Notes: generated by a model not told the origin, from the letters alone. Positions 22,792 through 31,443 are shown, counted from the first letter of the stretch. The stretch: 44,614 nt of DNA from Verrucomicrobiota bacterium (GCA_009885695.1 VFKE01000036.1:1-44614); one strand, 5' to 3'. A program made the numbers and translations.

Positions 22792-23388
22792 ATGAACCTG
22801 CAATCTCTCTATGACTGGATCTTCCATCAGAACGCTGATGGATCCGGCCTGACACTCAAAACCGCCGGCCTGGCGCTGGGTGTTGTGCTGCTCACTGGTC
22901 ACCTCGTGGCGTGGGCGGCGGCGGACAAACTGATGACTGCAGCCAGGACCTTCCCGAGGAACCGCTCCTGGGGGATCGCGTTGCTGGTGGTCGCCACCGT
23001 CTGGAGCCTCTTTCTGGTAAAGCACATGGACATGGGCGAATTCTTTACTTGGCGTCAGCGCATCCTCATCATCGTGCCAGTGACGTTCATCTTGGTGGTG
23101 GTTTACGTCACTGAGTTTCTCGCGGTGCGCGCGCTGGGCGTGGTGCTTCTGCTGGCTTCGGCACCGGTTTTGCATGCCGCGTTCCTCCAGCCGCAGATCA
23201 GCCGCATCCTGCTGCCCATTCTCGCTTATGCCTGGATCATTGCCGGCATGTTCTTTGTCGGCATGCCCTACCTGTTGCGTGACTGGATCACCTGGCTCAC
23301 TCATAATCCGGCGCGATGGAAGATGGCCGCGTTCGGCGGTGCCGCCTATGGCGCGGCCATGATCGTGCTGGCTTTGGTGAATTATTGA
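22792..23388 (+). CDS. multi-pass membrane protein of unknown function
   Basis: The 198-residue protein is not recognised. It has about six hydrophobic stretches: AGLALGVVLLTGHLVAWAA, WGIALLVVATVWSLFLV, RILIIVPVTFILVVVYVTEF, ALGVVLLLASAPVLHAAFL, ILLPILAYAWIIAGMFFVG and AAFGGAAYGAAMIVLALV. Charged loops are short. The next gene, a family 9 glycosyltransferase, starts 14 bases later, so a role in envelope glycolipid or lipopolysaccharide assembly is possible from context only. Confidence 0.7.
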   Translation: MNLQSLYDWIFHQNADGSGLTLKTAGLALGVVLLTGHLVAWAAADKLMTAARTFPRNRSWGIALLVVATVWSLFLVKHMDMGEFFTWRQRILIIVPVTFILVVVYVTEFLAVRALGVVLLLASAPVLHAAFLQPQISRILLPILAYAWIIAGMFFVGMPYLLRDWITWLTHNPARWKMAAFGGAAYGAAMIVLALVNY

Positions 23389-23402
23389 GCGGAAAAACGC
23401 AC

Positions 23403-24350
23403 ATGAAACAGGGAGCAAGGCGCCCGCGCGTGCTGGTCATCCGCGGCGGAGCCATCGGCGATTTCATTCTGACGCTGCCGGCCATCCGCCTGCTGCGCGA
23501 TAACATCCCAAACGCGCACATCGAAATCCTCGGCTACAAGCCGATCATCGAACTGGCCGTCGCCGCCAGCATCGCGCACTCGACCCGAAGCCTGGAGCAC
23601 GCGGCGATGGCGCGACTGTTTGTGCCGGAAGCGGTCATTGATGCTGCATTGCGCGACTACTTCCGTTCGTTCAACCTGGTCGTCAGCTATCTTTTTGATC
23701 CCGATGGAATCTTGCGTAGCAACATGGAGATGATCGGCGTGAAGACGTATCTCGAAGCCTCGCACCAAGTCACGTCAGATGGAGGGCATGCGACTGAACA
23801 ACTGGCAAGGCCACTGCAACGGCTCGCGATGTTTCTTGATGACCCCGCGCCGCGCATCGCTGTTGCTGCGACGGCCAGTGGAAATAAACCGCTCATCGCT
23901 CTGCATCCCGGCAGTGGTTCGCTCAAGAAAAACTGGCCAGTGGAAAATTGGATCAAACTCGGGATGGATCTGGCCGCGACTTTTCCTGAACGCGAAATAG
24001 CTCTCATCACAGGCGAGGCTGAAGCAGAACGAGGACTCACCCGAGAGGTCGTCGAAGCCTGGAAAGCCATCCCTTTTCACCATTGGGATCAACTCCCCCT
24101 GGTGGAACTCGCGTCCAAGTTGGCCTCGTGTCAGGCCTTCGTCGGTCATGACAGCGGCATCTCCCATCTAGCCGCGGCTTGTGGCCTGCCCTGCCTGATC
24201 TTCTTTGGTCCCACCGATCCCGCTGTCTGGGCACCACGCGGCGCGGAGGTGCGCGTTTATGCCGACCCATCCGGCGATCTCGCCCACTTGGGCTTTGAAC
24301 AGGCAAGAGCTGTTGTTCAACAATTCATAACGGATCGGCGGATTTCATAA
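23403..24350 (+). CDS. glycosyltransferase family 9 (heptosyltransferase-like)
   Basis: The 315-residue cytoplasmic GT-B enzyme resembles ADP-heptose:LPS heptosyltransferases. It starts at ATG 23403, ahead of VLVIRGGAIGDFILTLPAIR, with the conserved Gly-Asp of the acceptor site. The donor domain carries LIALHPGSGSLKKNWPVENW and GHDSGISHLAAACGLP, followed by FFGPTDPAVWAPRG. These residues match family 9. It probably adds a core sugar to lipopolysaccharide or a related glycolipid. The preceding membrane protein is likely in the same transcript. A peroxiredoxin fragment begins two bases after its stop. Confidence 0.87.
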   Translation: MKQGARRPRVLVIRGGAIGDFILTLPAIRLLRDNIPNAHIEILGYKPIIELAVAASIAHSTRSLEHAAMARLFVPEAVIDAALRDYFRSFNLVVSYLFDPDGILRSNMEMIGVKTYLEASHQVTSDGGHATEQLARPLQRLAMFLDDPAPRIAVAATASGNKPLIALHPGSGSLKKNWPVENWIKLGMDLAATFPEREIALITGEAEAERGLTREVVEAWKAIPFHHWDQLPLVELASKLASCQAFVGHDSGISHLAAACGLPCLIFFGPTDPAVWAPRGAEVRVYADPSGDLAHLGFEQARAVVQQFITDRRIS

Positions 24351-24351
24351 A

Positions 24352-24576
24352 GTGTTTCTGTCTAACGATGCGGACGGGTATATGACCGAGCTCGACGTGA
24401 AGGTGGTTGACGTAAGCTATGACACAATCGCGGAGCAGAAGGCGTTCAGCGACAAGTTCAAGCTTCCCTTCACGCTGATTGCTGACAAGAACGGCAAGGT
24501 CGTCTGGCACGATCCCAAGGCTGCGACTGACACGCAAGCCGATTAAGTGAAGGCGTCGATTGCCTTGCTAAAGTAG
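24352..24576 (+). pseudogene. truncated peroxiredoxin fragment
   Basis: The frame reads DVKVVDVSYDTIAEQKAFSD, KFKLPFTLIADKNGKVVW, HDPKAATDTQAD, a TAA stop (24544-24546), then VKASIALLK. It parallels the intact neighbour at 24680 (VIGVSMDKAESQKKFQ, KIPFTLLADPDGKVV, WRDKKASTADQAADVLKVL). The N-terminal half with the catalytic Cys is absent. The segment between GKVV and the WxDxKA motif is deleted, and the end is cut by a stop. Divergence from the neighbour suggests an old paralogue, not a recent duplicate. Confidence 0.75.
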
Positions 24577-24679
24577 TCTGAGTTCTGCTTGGGTTGATTC
24601 CAGCTGGATGCTTCTTCACGCGACATCCGATTTTCTTTTGAATCCGCACAGGCGTCACGCGCGAATACTTACTGTCCGC

Positions 24680-25195
24680 ATGAAACACTTGCCCATCATC
24701 CTCATGAGCCTCTTCGCAGCACTCTTCTCTCAAGCTGGCGAAGGTGAACGTGTAATACCCTATCCGGCCCCGCGGGTCGAGGCCGTCGACCAGGATGGCA
24801 AGGCAGTAAAACTGGAAGACTATTATATGAATGGCCTTACGTTGGTTTATTTCTATCCCAAGGCCGATACTCCGGGCTGCACCAAACAGGCTTGCAGCTT
24901 GCGCGACAGTTACGAGGAACTCACGAAACAGGGCGTGCATGTGATTGGCGTAAGCATGGATAAGGCGGAGTCACAGAAGAAGTTTCAGGAGAAGAACAAA
25001 ATACCTTTCACATTGCTGGCGGATCCAGATGGGAAAGTGGTTGAGGCTTTCGGCGTCGGAAGCTTCCTCGGGTTTGCCTCGCGTCAGGCCTATTTGATCA
25101 AGGACGGAAACGTGGTCTGGCGCGACAAAAAGGCGTCGACCGCGGATCAGGCTGCGGATGTGCTGAAGGTGCTGAAAGAACTAGGGAAACGCTGA
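24680..25195 (+). CDS. exported thioredoxin-dependent peroxiredoxin (Bcp/PrxQ type)
   Basis: This 171-residue peroxiredoxin reduces hydroperoxides with thiols. It starts at ATG 24680 with a signal peptide (HLPIILMSLFAALFSQAGEG), so it acts in the periplasm, unlike most Bcp proteins. The catalytic motif TPGCTKQAC places the peroxidatic Cys67 and the probable resolving Cys72 in the usual CxxxxC PrxQ spacing. The remainder (GVSMDKAESQKKF, FTLLADPDGKVVEAFGV, RQAYLIKDGNVVWRDKKAS) is complete. A leader-bearing PrxQ implies periplasmic thiol supply by a thioredoxin-like partner not seen here. Confidence 0.9.
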   Translation: MKHLPIILMSLFAALFSQAGEGERVIPYPAPRVEAVDQDGKAVKLEDYYMNGLTLVYFYPKADTPGCTKQACSLRDSYEELTKQGVHVIGVSMDKAESQKKFQEKNKIPFTLLADPDGKVVEAFGVGSFLGFASRQAYLIKDGNVVWRDKKASTADQAADVLKVLKELGKR

Positions 25196-25248
25196 ACAAA
25201 GAGATTGAGGTAGGGACGGCGCATTACTGAGACCCGTGCAATTACGAT

Positions 25249-26749
25249 TAGCCCAAGTTCCGCAGATCGCGCCCGCGTGAAAATAATTTCCCCAGGGCGG
25301 CTCATTCTTGGAGACAGCCTTCTCCTACGCAGCTCTGGCCAAAGTGCGATGTAGTGAAGAACGCATCATTGCCGCCGCCCGGCCTGCGGCGATTTTGTTG
25401 CGTGTTCCTCCGCCGCCATCGCAAGACCAGCTACGACATCAGCTACGACTACTGGTCGTTGTGCGAGTCGGTGCGCACCGCCGCTGGGCCGCGCCAGCGC
25501 GTCGTCGCCACGCTGGGCAAGCTCTCCGATGCCGAGGCTCGCCCCGAGGCCGCTTGGGATGAGATGAAGCATCTGCTCGAAGGCCGGCCGGTGGCCAGGC
25601 AGTTGCGCTTGGGCGAAAAACTCGCCGGAGCATCCGCGTCGTCGTCACCCTCATCGTCGCCGACTCCGCACACGCCACGCTGGGAGGTCGCGGATGTGGC
25701 GGCGCTGCGCGTGGAGCGGGTGCGCGATTTTGGCGAGGCGTGGCTGGGGCTCGCCCTGTGGCACCGGCTCGGTGTCTGCACAAGCTGCTCGCCGAGATCA
25801 TCGAGCCGGGCAAGGAGGACATCCCTTGGGCCGATGTGGCCGCTGTGCTGACCACCGCGCGGTTTTGCGCGCAACGCAGCGAGCTGGCAATAGCCGAGCA
25901 CTGGTATGAACGCACCGCGCTCGAGGACATCACCGGCATTCCTTTGAGCAAGATCAATGACGACCGCCTCTACTGCGGACTCGACGTTCTCGCCGAGTAT
26001 AAAGACAAGCTTTGCGCCCATTTCATGGAGCGTTACCGCGACTGGTTCGGCATCCAGTTCGAGTTTTTGATCTACGATGTGACGAGCACGTTCTTCGAAG
26101 GTCAGGCGATGGGCAACACGAAGGCCGCGCGCGGTTACAGCCGCGATCAAAGAAGCGATTGCAAGCAGGTGTGCATCGGCCTGGTGTGCTCGCCGGAGGG
26201 CCTGCCGCTTTCCTTTGAAGTCTTCGCCGGCAACCGCGCCGATGTCACCACCGTCGAAGACATCGTCCGGCGCATGGAGGACAAATACGGTCAGGCCCAG
26301 CGCGTGTGGGTCATGGACCGAGGGATGGTCAGCGAAAAGAACATCGCCTTCCTGCGCGAGCGCAAAGCTCGTTACCTCGTCGGCACGCCGAAGTCACAAC
26401 TGCGAGAGTTTGAAAAACAACTCCTCGTTCACGACGGCTGGAGCGACGTGCAGGACGGTCTCGAAGCCCGGCTCCTCGCGTATCCTGACGGCAAGGGAGA
26501 AGAGCAATACATCCTCCACGCCGAGCTGACCGTGCGCGCCGTCGCCCGCCCCGATCGCCGCGTGGCCGAGCTGCTCACGCGGCTGGATATGGAACTGCCC
26601 ACCCGCAACCGCATCTTCGGGGAGATGCCCGCCGGAGCCGCGACGACCGGCCCAACGTGAAAAATGTAGTGCAGAAAAACCAGGGGCGACGGCTGCCCTC
26701 CCCTACGATGGTGGCAAAAACAGGGGGCGGAACTGCGGAACTTGGGTTA
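25249..26749 (+). mobile_element. defective IS1634-like insertion sequence
   Basis: The element is bounded by inverted repeats TAGCCCAAGTTCCGCAG (25249-25265) and its 16-of-17 inverse match (26733-26749). It carries one damaged transposase reading. No clear target duplication is visible in the flanks (ACGAT on the left, GCCGC on the right). One end sequence is shared with the remnant at 16512. Without the third catalytic residue it cannot move by itself. Confidence 0.72.
25402..26660 (+). pseudogene. IS1634-like transposase, frameshifted and lacking its C-terminus
   Basis: From GTG 25402 one frame gives VFLRRHRKTSYDISYDYW, CESVRTAAGPRQRVVATLGKL and, at its end, LGLALWHRLG. A shift near 25780 then puts LHKLLAEIIEPGKEDIPWADV in the next frame, which runs to 26660. 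That part has the catalytic aspartates in FLIYDVTSTFFEG and VWVMDRGMVSEKN. The block with the catalytic Glu (EAAFR in the 16503 remnant) is missing. After GEMPAGA, a further frame reads DDRPNVKNVVQKNQG, so a deletion with a second frameshift joined the middle to the extreme end. Confidence 0.75.
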
Positions 26750-26899
26750 GCCGCCACTCAATTTCGTTGATGTCCATGATCAAAAAGTGACATGCCCCAT
26801 CCGTCTCCGATGCACGCCCCGGGCCACTCCGGCCCGGCACCCGTGAAAGGGATTTCCTGGCAGTCAGGACTCCGGGCTGCATTGATTCAAGGCACACAC
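26750..26899. other. spacer with a 7-base GC hairpin
   Basis: This 150-base spacer between the IS and the DUF4256 gene holds an inverted repeat CCGGGCC-actcc-GGCCCGG (26819-26837), 63 bases beyond the DUF4256 stop on the minus strand. There is no T-run, so terminator function is doubtful. No coding frame is convincing. Confidence 0.3.
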
Positions 26900-27472
26900 T
26901 TAAACCCTGAGCAAGCCACGGAACGCCCTGGCACTAAAGTAGGACTGCGCACCGTTGTGCCCCACGAACACGCGGCCGTAGCGGCGCTCACCATGGAGCG
27001 CACCGCCTAGTTCTCTGATTTCATCAGGTGTTTTCACCCAGCTCGAAGTCTGCATATCGAAATTCCCAAGCTTCTGTAGCTCATGATATTGTTCTTCCGT
27101 CAAAAGTTCGATACCCATGGCTGTGGCCATATCCATCGCGTTGTTCGCGGGTTTGTGTTCTTTCCTCGAATCCAGCCCTTTACGATCATAACAAACAGCT
27201 ACCCGGCCCTTTGGACTTTCCGCTGAGCAATCAAAAAAAATGTATTTGCCCGTTTTTTGATCGCATCCAACCACATCCGGCTCACCGCCCGTTCTTTCCA
27301 TTTCATTCAGCGACCACAGTTTATCAGCATTGGCTTCCAGTTTCGTGTGTAACGCAGCCTATTCAAGACCTTGATGGCGTTGCGTATTTTTCTTAAACCG
27401 TGCCCCCAAAGCACTGAGTAGTTCTTCACGGTCTGCAGGTATTAAGACCCTTTTGGCTTTAACGTCTTTCAT
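26900..27472 (-). pseudogene. DUF4256-family gene with an in-frame amber codon
   Basis: From ATG 27472 the minus strand reads MKDVKAKRVLIPADREEL, LSALGARFKKNTQRHQGLE, then TAG at codon 38 (27361-27359). It continues without other defects as AALHTKLEANADKLWSLNE, MERTGGEPDVVGCDQKTG, CSAESPKGRVAVCYDRKGLD and so on to TAA at 26900. The full length of 190 residues is typical for DUF4256, whose members normally have Trp after GLE, so TGG-to-TAG explains the stop. A 133-residue product could still start at the internal Met. The segment is visibly A+T-richer than its surroundings, which suggests acquisition. The family's function is unknown. Confidence 0.8.
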
Positions 27473-27746
27473 AAAGATTATCGTATAGCACTATTAATCG
27501 CGCCAGGCTGACCCCGAATATTCCGAATGTATCTAAAGAAGTCGTCGCACTTCATCGAGGGCTGCTAGCCATTAATCGTAACAAATTTGCAAGACCATGC
27601 GATGGGAATCTTCTCGGCTGGGCAAGTCACCGCGGCAACTCGCGACTGTGAAGTGAGGAAAAATCGCCGAAAAACCATATTCCCGGCGCACGGAGAATAC
27701 ATGGACGGTGTTGAGACGTAGAGATATTGTGTTTCATTGACCGTCC
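27473..27746. other. intergenic region upstream of trpB
   Basis: The 274 bases separate divergent DUF4256 and trpB. No gene or clear sigma-70 promoter was recognised. The end of the interval contains one arm of a 10-base inverted repeat whose other arm covers the trpB start codon. Confidence 0.4.
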
Positions 27747-27749
27747 ATG
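27700..27749 (+). promoter_or_regulatory. inverted repeat covering the trpB start codon
   Basis: CATGGACGGT (27700-27709) and ACCGTCCATG (27740-27749) are perfect 10-base complements separated by 30 bases. The second arm contains the trpB ATG at 27747, so a folded leader would hide the start. A role in translation control is inferred only. Confidence 0.4.
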
Positions 27750-28967
27750 TCCGCACCCCCGCCCCTCACCGCTCTTCCCGACACCCATGGCCATTTCGGC
27801 CCCTATGGCGGCATGTTCGTGCCGGAGACGCTGATGGCGGCGCTCCAGGAACTGACGGCGGAATACGAACGCGCGAAGAAAGATCCCGCCTTCCAACACG
27901 AACTCGACCGCCTGCTGGCGGAATATGTCGGCCGGCCCACGCCGCTCTATCTGGCGGAGCGCTGGACGAAACGACTCGGGGGCGCCAAGATTTATCTGAA
28001 GCGCGAAGATCTACTGCACACTGGCGCGCACAAGATTAACAACGCGCTCGGTCAGGCGTTGCTCGCGCTGCGGTTGGGCAAGAAGCGCATCATCGCGGAA
28101 ACCGGCGCTGGCCAGCACGGGGTCGCAACCGCGACGGTTTGCGCGCGCTTCGGGCTGGAGTGCATCATTTACATGGGTCAGGTGGACATGGAGCGGCAGG
28201 CGCTCAATGTGGCGCGAATGAGATTTCTCGGTGCCAAGGTCGTGTCCGTGACCGCAGGACAGGCCACGCTGAAAGAAGCGGTGAACGAGGCGATGCGCGA
28301 CTGGGTGACGAATGTGCGCACGACGCATTACATTCTAGGCAGTGCACTGGGTTCGCATCCGTTCCCGATGATGGTGCGCGATTTTCACCGGATCATCGGC
28401 GTTGAATCCCGGCGGCAGATCATGGAACGCGAGGGACGCTTGCCGGATCTGCTGGTGGCGTGTGTCGGCGGCGGCAGCAACAGCATTGGATTGTTTCATC
28501 CGTTCTTGGAAGACAAGTCAGTGCGAATGGTCGGTGTCGAAGCCGGCGGCGAAGGCATCAAACCGGGCCGGCACGCCGCGCGATTCCAAGGCGGACGACT
28601 CGGGGTGCTGCAAGGCACAAAGACCTGGCTGCTGGCCAACGACGATGGCCAGATAGAGCTAACGCACTCGGTGAGTGCGGGTCTGGACTATCCTGCCATC
28701 GGTCCTGAACACGCCAATCTGCACGACGCCGGCCGGGTGGATTATCTCTTCGCCACCGACGAAGAAGCGCTTCAGGCTTTTCAGGATTTGTCGCACTACG
28801 AGGGGATCATCCCCGCGCTGGAAAGCGCACACGCGCTGGCGCATGTCACGAAGATCGCGCCGCAGATGAAGAGTGATCAAATCATCCTAGTGAACCTCAG
28901 TGGCCGTGGAGACAAGGATGTGGCGTCGGCGTCACGTCATGTATTTGGTGAGGAACTGAAATTCTGA
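27747..28967 (+). CDS. trpB: tryptophan synthase beta chain
   Basis: TrpB condenses indole with serine to form tryptophan, using pyridoxal phosphate, in complex with TrpA. The 406-residue protein has the N-terminal [16 protein letters not shown] signature, the PLP-lysine in [13 protein letters not shown] (Lys96), [10 protein letters not shown], and the phosphate-binding [10 protein letters not shown] near residues 240-249. The C-terminal [12 protein letters not shown] is intact. trpA is not adjacent, and a methyltransferase-like gene follows by 16 bases. The start ATG 27747 lies in the arm of an inverted repeat. Confidence 0.97.
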   Translation: MSAPPPLTALPDTHGHFGPYGGMFVPETLMAALQELTAEYERAKKDPAFQHELDRLLAEYVGRPTPLYLAERWTKRLGGAKIYLKREDLLHTGAHKINNALGQALLALRLGKKRIIAETGAGQHGVATATVCARFGLECIIYMGQVDMERQALNVARMRFLGAKVVSVTAGQATLKEAVNEAMRDWVTNVRTTHYILGSALGSHPFPMMVRDFHRIIGVESRRQIMEREGRLPDLLVACVGGGSNSIGLFHPFLEDKSVRMVGVEAGGEGIKPGRHAARFQGGRLGVLQGTKTWLLANDDGQIELTHSVSAGLDYPAIGPEHANLHDAGRVDYLFATDEEALQAFQDLSHYEGIIPALESAHALAHVTKIAPQMKSDQIILVNLSGRGDKDVASASRHVFGEELKF

Positions 28968-28983
28968 ATCGAATCGCTGATTC

Positions 28984-29565
28984 ATGTCATCTGATAACCC
29001 CATCGCCAAGGACATGCGTGTGTTGGACTCGCTCTTGCGCGAAAACGTGGCGCCGCATCTGCGCGAGAAAGCTTTGCGCGACATGCGCATCCTGAATCTC
29101 GCCTGCGGCCAGTGCGATGAGGCGGAAACGCTGGTCAAGTTTGCGCAGGAGGAGACACCGGGCGAGGTGCAGTTGATCGGTGCCGACATTCGCATCCGGG
29201 AAATTCTCCAGGCGCGCGAGCAGCACGCGAAGCTGCCTGCGGAATTTCTTTTGGAAGACGCCACGAGACTGGATGCGCACAAGCAGATCGGCGACGGCTT
29301 TAACATGGTGCTGTTGCGCCATCAAAATTTCTGGCACGGCCCGGAGTTATGGAAGAAAATTTTCGAGCAGGGTTTGGAGAGAACTGGGGACGACGGGTTG
29401 CTGGTCATCACCAGTTACTACGACAAGGAACACCGGCTGGCCCTCGACGCTTTGAAAGATCTCGGCGCGGAATTGATCGAGACCAAGCATAATCTCCTGG
29501 CGCGGAAGCTTCGCAAGCCCGGCAAGTTCGTGGATAAACACATGGCAGTGCTGCGGCGAAAATGA
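28984..29565 (+). CDS. class I SAM-dependent methyltransferase-like protein
   Basis: This 193-residue protein has ILNLACGQCDEAETL as a motif I-like glycine-poor SAM loop, an acidic end of strand 2 (LIGADIRI), and EDATRLDA as a motif III-like acidic strand. VLLRHQNFWHGPELWKKIFEQG and GLLVITSYYDKEH follow. The fold suits a small Rossmann-type methyltransferase. The substrate is unknown. It starts 16 bases after trpB and is probably co-transcribed, but nothing ties it to tryptophan synthesis. Confidence 0.72.
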   Translation: MSSDNPIAKDMRVLDSLLRENVAPHLREKALRDMRILNLACGQCDEAETLVKFAQEETPGEVQLIGADIRIREILQAREQHAKLPAEFLLEDATRLDAHKQIGDGFNMVLLRHQNFWHGPELWKKIFEQGLERTGDDGLLVITSYYDKEHRLALDALKDLGAELIETKHNLLARKLRKPGKFVDKHMAVLRRK

Positions 29566-29587
29566 GTTGCCACTCTCGATAGAGGCA

Positions 29588-29615
29588 GGAACGGCACATT
29601 GAGCTGTGCCGTTCC
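29588..29615 (+). terminator. hairpin after the methyltransferase gene
   Basis: GGAACGGCACA (29588-29598) and TGTGCCGTTCC (29605-29615) form a perfect 11-base stem with a 6-base loop, 22 bases after the stop. C residues rather than T follow, so it may be a processing or Rho-type stop, not a canonical terminator. Confidence 0.5.
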
Positions 29616-29729
29616 CCCCTCCGAACCGGACTGGCGGATCTCCCGCATCCGGCTCTCCAGTTGGTGACTTGGCTGATTTGGAGGATTGCTCCCCTTCTCC
29701 GTCAGACAGAACATGAAGCACCCGGCCCA

Positions 29730-29756
29730 TTGAGGTCATCAGTCGACTGCTACAAT
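29730..29756 (+). promoter_or_regulatory. possible sigma-70 promoter of the arsenic operon
   Basis: TTGAGG (29730-29735) and TACAAT (29751-29756) lie 73 bases before the channel gene. The 15-base spacing is shorter than optimal. No ArsR-type palindrome was recognised. Confidence 0.3.
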
Positions 29757-29828
29757 AATCACCCGCCGTGTGGCATCAACTTCGCAACGGACTGGTTGCA
29801 CGCCCCACGATCATGTTCATGTTGCAGA

Positions 29829-30479
29829 ATGAAAGCCTTGTCTGCCGAGTTTCTTGGCACCTTCACGCTCGTCTTCGCGGGCACGGGTGCCATCGTGATC
29901 GACCACGCCTCGGGCGGCGCCATCGGTCACGCTGGCATCGCCTTGACTTTCGGTCTCGTCGTGATGGCGATGATCCACACTTTCGGCGACGTCAGCGGAG
30001 CGCACCTGAACCCCGCAGTGACAATTGGTTTTGCCTTCGCCCGACGCTTCGCCTGGAAGTCGGTGCCGGGCTACGTTCTCGCACAACTCGCTGGTGCGCT
30101 TACCGCCAGTGGAATTCTGAGATTTCTCTTTCCCGCTGACGCCACATTGGGGGCCACGCTGCCGGCCGGCCCCTGGTCGCGGAGTTTCATTTTGGAAATC
30201 ATTCTGACCTTTATCTTGATGCTGACCATCCTGAGCGTCACGCATGGTGCCAAAGAAAAGAGCCTTACTGCGGGCATCGCCATAGGGGCGGTCATCGGAC
30301 TGGAAGCCATGTTCGCCGGGCCCATCTGCGGAGCTTCGATGAATCCCGCGCGCTCGCTGGCACCGGCGCTGGTGAGCGGTCATCTGGAGCATCTCTGGCT
30401 GTATCTGGCCGCGCCGGTCATCGGAGCGCTGCTGGCGATACCCGCGTGCATCTGCGTGCGCGAGTCACCATGCTGCTAG
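29829..30479 (+). CDS. aquaporin-family channel, probably arsenite channel
   Basis: This 216-residue MIP channel starts at ATG 29829. Two NPA boxes, HLNPAVT (Asn61-Ala63) and SMNPARS (Asn172-Ala174), and six membrane helices identify an aquaporin. Its place ahead of a DUF6428-like gene and arsC suggests the AqpS role, in which the channel lets arsenite leave after ArsC reduces arsenate. The C-terminal tail ends CVRESPCC. The ORF extends upstream without a Met-initiated domain, and ATG 29829 matches the start of helix 1. Confidence 0.88.
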   Translation: MKALSAEFLGTFTLVFAGTGAIVIDHASGGAIGHAGIALTFGLVVMAMIHTFGDVSGAHLNPAVTIGFAFARRFAWKSVPGYVLAQLAGALTASGILRFLFPADATLGATLPAGPWSRSFILEIILTFILMLTILSVTHGAKEKSLTAGIAIGAVIGLEAMFAGPICGASMNPARSLAPALVSGHLEHLWLYLAAPVIGALLAIPACICVRESPCC

Positions 30480-30514
30480 TCCGCTCCGCTGCCAGGCACG
30501 TAAATGTCCAGACT

Positions 30515-30976
30515 ATGAACCTCCACGATTTCAAAGCCAGCCTCGCCGCCGGAACAGACAAAGCGCTCTCATTCGTGCTGCCGGACGGCACGGTCATCCC
30601 TCCTCATTTCCACATCACCGAGGCCGGTCATGTGATCAGGAATTTTGTCGATTGTGGCGGCAAGAGAAGGACCCTGGAAACCTGTCTGCTGCAGGCATGG
30701 GTGGCTGGCGACACCAGCCACCGGCTCACGGCCGGCAAACTGGCCGCTATTTTTGACCATGCCCGCGACCTGCTGCCTGATGACGACCTGCCGGTGGAGA
30801 TCGAATATGAGGCTTTGCACATATCCCAGTTTCCGGTGACCGCCGCAACTGTGACGGAAGACTCCATTAAGTTTCAGCTGGGTCTGAAGCACACCGACTG
30901 TCTGGCCAAGGAGAAGTGCACTCCGGACTCATGCTGTGAACCGGAAGAGTCCTGCTCCACGAGTGCCTGTTGCTGA
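30515..30976 (+). CDS. DUF6428-like protein with Cys-rich C-terminus
   Basis: The 153-residue protein begins NLHDFKASLAAGTDKALSFV, then LPDGTVIPPHFHITEAGHV and CLLQAWVAGDTSHRLTAGKL. It belongs to the small proteins annotated DUF6428 in arsenic gene clusters. Its distinguishing feature is a tail of eight Cys in about 22 residues (CLAKEKCTPDSCCEPEE, then SCSTSACC), a probable soft-metal or arsenite binding site. The stop lies 14 bases before the arsC start. Binding is inferred from Cys density and context only. Confidence 0.75.
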   Translation: MNLHDFKASLAAGTDKALSFVLPDGTVIPPHFHITEAGHVIRNFVDCGGKRRTLETCLLQAWVAGDTSHRLTAGKLAAIFDHARDLLPDDDLPVEIEYEALHISQFPVTAATVTEDSIKFQLGLKHTDCLAKEKCTPDSCCEPEESCSTSACC

Positions 30977-30990
30977 CCCTCTCTGGTTTT

Positions 30991-31443
30991 ATGAATCCAC
31001 CGCTCATCCTCGTTCTCTGCACCGGCAACTCCTGCCGCTCCCATCTTGCGGAAGGCATCCTGCGCGCGGCGCTGCACGGAGAACTTTGCGCGGCCAGCGC
31101 TGGCTCAAAGCCCGCGGGTTATGTTCATCCCCTGGCCATCACAGTGATGGCGGAGATTGGCATCGATATTTCGCAGCATCACTCCAAGCATCTTGACGAG
31201 TTCCTCAATCAAAACGTGGAGACGGTCATCACGGTCTGCGGCAACGCCGACCAGGCCTGCCCGATGTTTCCGGGTCAGGTCAACCGACATCACTGGGGCT
31301 TCGACGATCCCGCCCACGCCACGGGCAGCGACGAAGAAAAGCTGGCCGTGTTCCGCCGGGTGCGCGATGAAATCCGCCGCGTCTTTGAAGCATATGCCGC
31401 GGGTCGGCTCGACGGCCTGCGTCAGCCCTCGGTCCGATCGTGA
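30991..31443 (+). CDS. arsC: arsenate reductase, low-molecular-weight-phosphatase fold
   Basis: ArsC reduces arsenate to arsenite in the cytoplasm using thioredoxin or similar thiols. The 150-residue protein starts at ATG 30991 with the phosphate-binding loop CTGNSCRS (nucleophile Cys10, Arg16). The second redox cysteines are Cys83 and Cys90 in VCGNADQAC, and the general acid Asp106 is in GFDDPA. This is the thioredoxin-coupled (Staphylococcus pI258-like) class. Its 3' end overlaps that of phoU by 22 bases in convergent orientation. An acr3 pump is absent; export may rely on the channel at 29829. Confidence 0.93.
   Translation: MNPPLILVLCTGNSCRSHLAEGILRAALHGELCAASAGSKPAGYVHPLAITVMAEIGIDISQHHSKHLDEFLNQNVETVITVCGNADQACPMFPGQVNRHHWGFDDPAHATGSDEEKLAVFRRVRDEIRRVFEAYAAGRLDGLRQPSVRS

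Noticed and set aside
26703-26897. 64-residue minus-strand frame across the IS right end
   Set aside because: It spans the IS boundary and has no domain.
27565-27756. 63-residue minus-strand frame before trpB
   Set aside because: It overlaps the trpB start region with no plausible start signal or similarity.
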